This document shows, one piece after another, positions 5,496 to 7,426 of a stretch of 7,426 nt of DNA. The notes beneath the pieces were generated by a model. It saw nothing but the letters and a program-made list of their open reading frames with translations, did not search any database and was not told where the DNA came from. The DNA is from Treponema sp. Lineage in GTDB: Bacteria; Spirochaetota; Spirochaetia; Treponematales; Breznakiellaceae. The stretch spans positions 1-7,426 of the forward strand of contig JAISYA010000090.1 in assembly GCA_031270205.1 (NCBI GenBank). The letters run 5' to 3'. Each line of letters opens with the position of its first letter. The first letter of the stretch is position 1. The position numbers and the translations under genes are program-made.

Positions 5496-6211
5496 GCGGC
5501 ATTATCGGCATTATCGGGGCCATGGAAGACGAGGTCCAGCTCCTGCGGGAGGCCATAGGGAAAAGCGAAAGTATCGACATCGGGGGATTTACATTATACA
5601 CGGGGGAACTGGAAGGAAAGCGCGTGGTCCTTTTGCGCTGCGGCATTGGCAAGGTGAGCGCGGCCGTTGGCTGCGCCATGTTGATCCACGCCTGCGGGCC
5701 GGATTTTGTCGTCAACACCGGTTCCGCCGGGGGCATTGATCCGGCGCTGCGCTTCGGCGACGCGATCATCTCCACGGGCCTTGTGTACCACGACGTGGAT
5801 GTAACCGCCTTCAATTACGCGCCGGGCCAGCTTCCCGGCCAGCCCCAGATTTTTCCCGTGGACGAGGCGCTTATCCTTCGGGCGGAACAGGCGGTGGACG
5901 AACTCAAACGGGAACAGGTCCTGCCCGCCGGCTTCAACCACCGCCGCGGCCTCATCGGTTCCGCGGATGTGTTCATGCACGAGCCGGAACGCATCGCCGC
6001 GGTGCGCCGCCTTTTTCCCGGCGTCGCCGCGGTAGAGATGGAAGGCGCGGCCATTGCCCATTGCTGCCGCCTCTTTTCCGTCCCCGCGCTGGTTATCCGC
6101 GCCCTCTCCGACATCGCCGGCGTCGAATCGCCGGTTACATCCGTCGAGTTCCTGCCCGTCGCCTCCCGCCACTCCGCGGAGATTGTCCGCAGGATTGTAC
6201 GGAACAGCTGA
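5492..6211 (+). CDS. mtnN: 5'-methylthioadenosine/S-adenosylhomocysteine nucleosidase
   Basis: A 239-residue enzyme that cleaves adenine from methylthioadenosine, S-adenosylhomocysteine and 5'-deoxyadenosine in the cytosol, feeding methionine salvage, relieving methyltransferase inhibition and, where LuxS exists, supplying autoinducer-2 precursor. It aligns over its length with the E. coli enzyme: IGIIGAMEDEV, CGIGKVSAAVG, VVNTGSAGG, YHDVDVTAFNY, GQLPGQP, VEMEGAAIAH and A-L-S-D. The catalytic residues E14, E184 and D207 are present. The start is GTG at 5492, with GGAG at 5481-5484. GTGA overlaps the stop of the GGDEF gene. Earlier in-frame ATGs at 5444 and 5474 lie inside that gene and lack ribosome sites. 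The cluster appears to end here. Confidence 0.95.
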   Translation: MSGIIGIIGAMEDEVQLLREAIGKSESIDIGGFTLYTGELEGKRVVLLRCGIGKVSAAVGCAMLIHACGPDFVVNTGSAGGIDPALRFGDAIISTGLVYHDVDVTAFNYAPGQLPGQPQIFPVDEALILRAEQAVDELKREQVLPAGFNHRRGLIGSADVFMHEPERIAAVRRLFPGVAAVEMEGAAIAHCCRLFSVPALVIRALSDIAGVESPVTSVEFLPVASRHSAEIVRRIVRNS

Positions 6212-6269
6212 AGGGCGCGGACATTCGGCCGGCGCCTTGATTGGAAGGCCGGGTAACCTCGCCCTTCAG
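6208..6269. terminator. Long-range inverted repeat between convergent genes, possible bidirectional terminator
   Basis: CTGAAGGGCG (6208-6217) and CGCCCTTCAG (6260-6269) are exact reverse complements 42 bases apart. Inside them, CCGGCGCCTT and AAGGCCGG can pair further with a small bulge, which would make one long GC-rich hairpin. It fills almost all the space between the nucleosidase stop and the NUDIX stop. It lacks a T-tract, so it is not a classic intrinsic terminator, but its place between convergent genes fits a barrier to read-through from both sides. Confidence 0.55.
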
Positions 6270-6278
6270 GGAGCGTCA

Positions 6279-6842
6279 TTACACCAGCGATATAGCATTA
6301 GCCTCCAAAAAAGCCCGCAACGCGCGGCGGACGGAATCAAAGGCCACTTCGTCAAAGTCAATTTCCGCGGGTTTTATAAAGCGGACGCCGGAGACTTCCG
6401 CCTGCTCCAGGCGCAGGTCCTGTTCACGCAGGCCCGGCGCGGAGAGGGAAAAAAACAAATCGCAGGTGTGGTAGACGACATTCTTGTAGGGGTACACATT
6501 GGGGAAGGACGCGAAGAAATTGAATACCCGGGCCGGAGACGCGCCCGGGGGAATGGGCGGAGTCCAGTTGAGTTCTTCCCGGAGTTCCCGGCAGAGGCCC
6601 TCAAGCGCGCCCTCGCCGTTGTCCACAAAGCCGCCGGGCAGGTCCAGCTTGCCCTTTGCGGGTTTCTTGCCCCGGACAAGAAACATGATCCGTTCCCCGT
6701 CGTCCTCCGGCACGCTGATAAGACAACTGACAGCGGCGGCGGTGTTGTGGTAATAGGTAAAGCCGCAATCGGGACAGCGGGACACCTTGCCCCTTTCAAA
6801 AATGATTTTTTCCGACCGGCACGAAGGACAAAATGTAAACAT
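6279..6842 (-). CDS. Zinc-ribbon NUDIX hydrolase
   Basis: A 187-residue protein. The N-terminal zinc ribbon has CPSC (C5, C8) and CPDC (C23, C26). The NUDIX fold spans about 35-180, with the box G71-x5-E77-x7-R85-E-L-R-E89-E90-L-N-W. This fits the consensus for hydrolysis of nucleoside diphosphates linked to another moiety, except that the usual Gly near the end is Asn92. The order of zinc ribbon then NUDIX recalls NudC-type and ADP-ribose or NADH pyrophosphatase relatives, but the substrate cannot be read from the sequence. No ribosome site precedes ATG 6842. Instead an extended -10 promoter lies five bases upstream, so the mRNA is probably leaderless. It is divergent from the thioesterase gene and convergent with mtnN. 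Confidence 0.93.
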   Translation of the reverse strand: MFTFCPSCRSEKIIFERGKVSRCPDCGFTYYHNTAAAVSCLISVPEDDGERIMFLVRGKKPAKGKLDLPGGFVDNGEGALEGLCRELREELNWTPPIPPGASPARVFNFFASFPNVYPYKNVVYHTCDLFFSLSAPGLREQDLRLEQAEVSGVRFIKPAEIDFDEVAFDSVRRALRAFLEANAISLV

Positions 6843-6847
6843 GATTT

Positions 6848-6856
6848 ATTATAGCA
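6848..6856 (-). promoter_or_regulatory. Extended -10 promoter for the NUDIX gene
   Basis: On the minus strand TGC-TATAAT (6856-6848) is a perfect extended -10 element. Only five bases separate it from the ATG, so transcription would start at or within the start codon. The -35 region is weak (TATTCG or TTATTC), which extended -10 promoters tolerate. Confidence 0.65.
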
Positions 6857-6867
6857 TGAAACCAGAC

Positions 6868-6897
6868 TTGCGAATAAGTCCCTGAAATGGATATGAT
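6868..6897 (+). promoter_or_regulatory. Probable promoter for the thioesterase gene
   Basis: TTGCGA (6868-6873) and TATGAT (6892-6897) with an 18-base spacer match the sigma70 boxes at four and five of six positions. Transcription would begin near 6904, at the ribosome site, giving a very short leader. It lies back to back with the NUDIX promoter, about 15 bases away. Confidence 0.45.
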
Positions 6898-6916
6898 GGG
6901 GTGAAAGGAGACGCCA

Positions 6917-7327
6917 TTGACAAGTGAATGTTCACTGCGGGTTAGAACCTACGAGTGTGACAGCTATGAGCATGTAAATAACGCCAACTACCTTAACTAT
7001 CTGGAATTCGCCCGCTACGAATACTTAAAGGATATTGGCTTTGACTATCCCCTGGCGATCAAGTCAGGCTACGGGGTCTATGTGGCCCGGATTGAAATTG
7101 ACTACAAAAAACCGGCGCTGGTCGATGATACGCTGATAATCAAAACCTGGCCGCTCAAGAAAGGGGCGGTCAGCGGGGTGTTGACCCAGGAAATACGGCG
7201 GGGTGAGGATTTGCTGGCTGCAGCCAAGGTTACCTGGGCTTTCGTGGATTCCCGCGGTATACCCGCCAAAATCCCCAAAGAGTGGGACATGCCAGGCCTG
7301 TACCCCGCAGCGGACGCGCTCATTTGA
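6917..7327 (+). CDS. Acyl-CoA/acyl-ACP thioesterase, 4HBT (hot-dog) family
   Basis: A 136-residue single hot-dog domain protein. Residues 12-37 hold the signature Y-E-C-D15-S-Y-E-H19-V-N-N-A-N-Y-L-N-Y-L-E30-F-A-R, where D15 aligns with the catalytic Asp of YbgC-type enzymes. A later block, VARIEIDYKKPALVDDTLIIKTW, is the usual central helix-strand region, and the length is normal for the family. Members hydrolyse acyl-CoA or acyl-ACP thioesters; whether this one acts on short-chain, aromatic or fatty acyl groups is not visible. The start is TTG 6917 because AAAGGAG (6904-6910) is six bases away and no in-frame ATG exists near the N-terminus. A strong hairpin follows directly after the TGA. 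Confidence 0.88.
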   Translation: MTSECSLRVRTYECDSYEHVNNANYLNYLEFARYEYLKDIGFDYPLAIKSGYGVYVARIEIDYKKPALVDDTLIIKTWPLKKGAVSGVLTQEIRRGEDLLAAAKVTWAFVDSRGIPAKIPKEWDMPGLYPAADALI

Positions 7328-7355
7328 CTGTTCCAAAACTTCAGTTTTGGAACAG
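7328..7355. terminator. Perfect 12-bp hairpin after the thioesterase stop
   Basis: CTGTTCCAAAAC (7328-7339) and GTTTTGGAACAG (7344-7355) pair perfectly around TTCA, starting the base after the stop codon. There is no T-tract behind it on the plus strand, so termination would be inefficient or factor-assisted. It may instead be a copy of a dispersed repeat, since CCAAAAC recurs at 7415-7421. Confidence 0.6.
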
Positions 7356-7370
7356 CAACCTTTAAAAAAC

Positions 7371-7403
7371 GCAGTTTTGTAAGGCTTTAGCCTGAAAAAC
7401 TGC
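7371..7403. repeat. Second hairpin with internal loop near the right edge
   Basis: GCAGTTTT (7371-7378) pairs with AAAACTGC (7396-7403), and within it AGGC (7382-7385) pairs with GCCT (7390-7393) around TTTA. Together with the preceding hairpin it forms a tight pair of palindromes in a 100-base stretch that holds no gene in the window. The right part of the element may continue beyond the edge. Confidence 0.5.
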
Positions 7404-7426
7404 AAGAGCCTGGTCCAAAACCGTGC

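Noticed and set aside
6054..6854. 266-codon plus-strand open frame over the NUDIX gene
   Set aside because: The NUDIX box and zinc ribbon on the minus strand are clear; the plus frame is a low-complexity shadow crossing the mtnN end.
1..7426. CRISPR array, tRNA, rRNA, transposase or defence module
   Set aside because: I looked for regularly spaced repeats, cloverleaf-like sequence and mobile or defence protein motifs on both strands and found none.

Overview
The window looks like ordinary chromosomal DNA from a GC-rich spirochaete, most likely Treponema or a close relative. This is inferred from the gene content: a FliK-like protein, a stand-alone FlhB C-terminal-like protein, an HD-GYP protein, YraN, a Zn-finger protein of unknown function, a GAF-GGDEF protein and an MTA/SAH nucleosidase, all packed head to tail. 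It also rests on the protein style and on scattered hairpin repeats. I saw no direct taxonomic marker such as an rRNA gene.

Layout. Bases 1-46 hold the first 15 codons of a minus-strand gene running off the left edge, with a clean ribosome site and a near-consensus sigma70 promoter; its N-terminus resembles GyrI-like ligand-binding proteins. Bases 95-380 are AT-rich at the left and contain a perfect 13-bp inverted repeat and a frameshifted minus-strand remnant of a small protein gene. Bases 380-741 hold no convincing gene but carry a decaying 21-bp tandem repeat. From 742 to 6211 there are eight tightly spaced plus-strand genes, with abutting or overlapping starts and stops nearly everywhere. 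The one real gap, about 110 bp before yraN, contains a hairpin beside the yraN ribosome site. At 6279-6842 a minus-strand zinc-ribbon NUDIX hydrolase converges on the nucleosidase gene. At 6917-7327 a plus-strand 4HBT-family thioesterase starts with TTG, divergent from the NUDIX gene. Two hairpins fill the last 100 bp.

How the genes fit together. The first three genes of the main cluster (FliK-like, FlhB-C-like, HD-GYP) suggest flagellar export or hook-length control next to c-di-GMP turnover. Further down, a GAF-GGDEF protein with an intact inhibitory site is the likely synthase counterpart. The nucleosidase is metabolic housekeeping translationally coupled to it. The NUDIX and thioesterase genes share a short divergent promoter region, in which the NUDIX transcript appears to be leaderless.

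I did not find a convincing novel defence, mobile or RNA system. The observations most worth a second look are the altered metal-site residues in the HD-GYP protein, the leaderless NUDIX promoter, the unannotated 57-residue overlapping gene, the frameshifted remnant at the left, and the repeat and hairpin elements.
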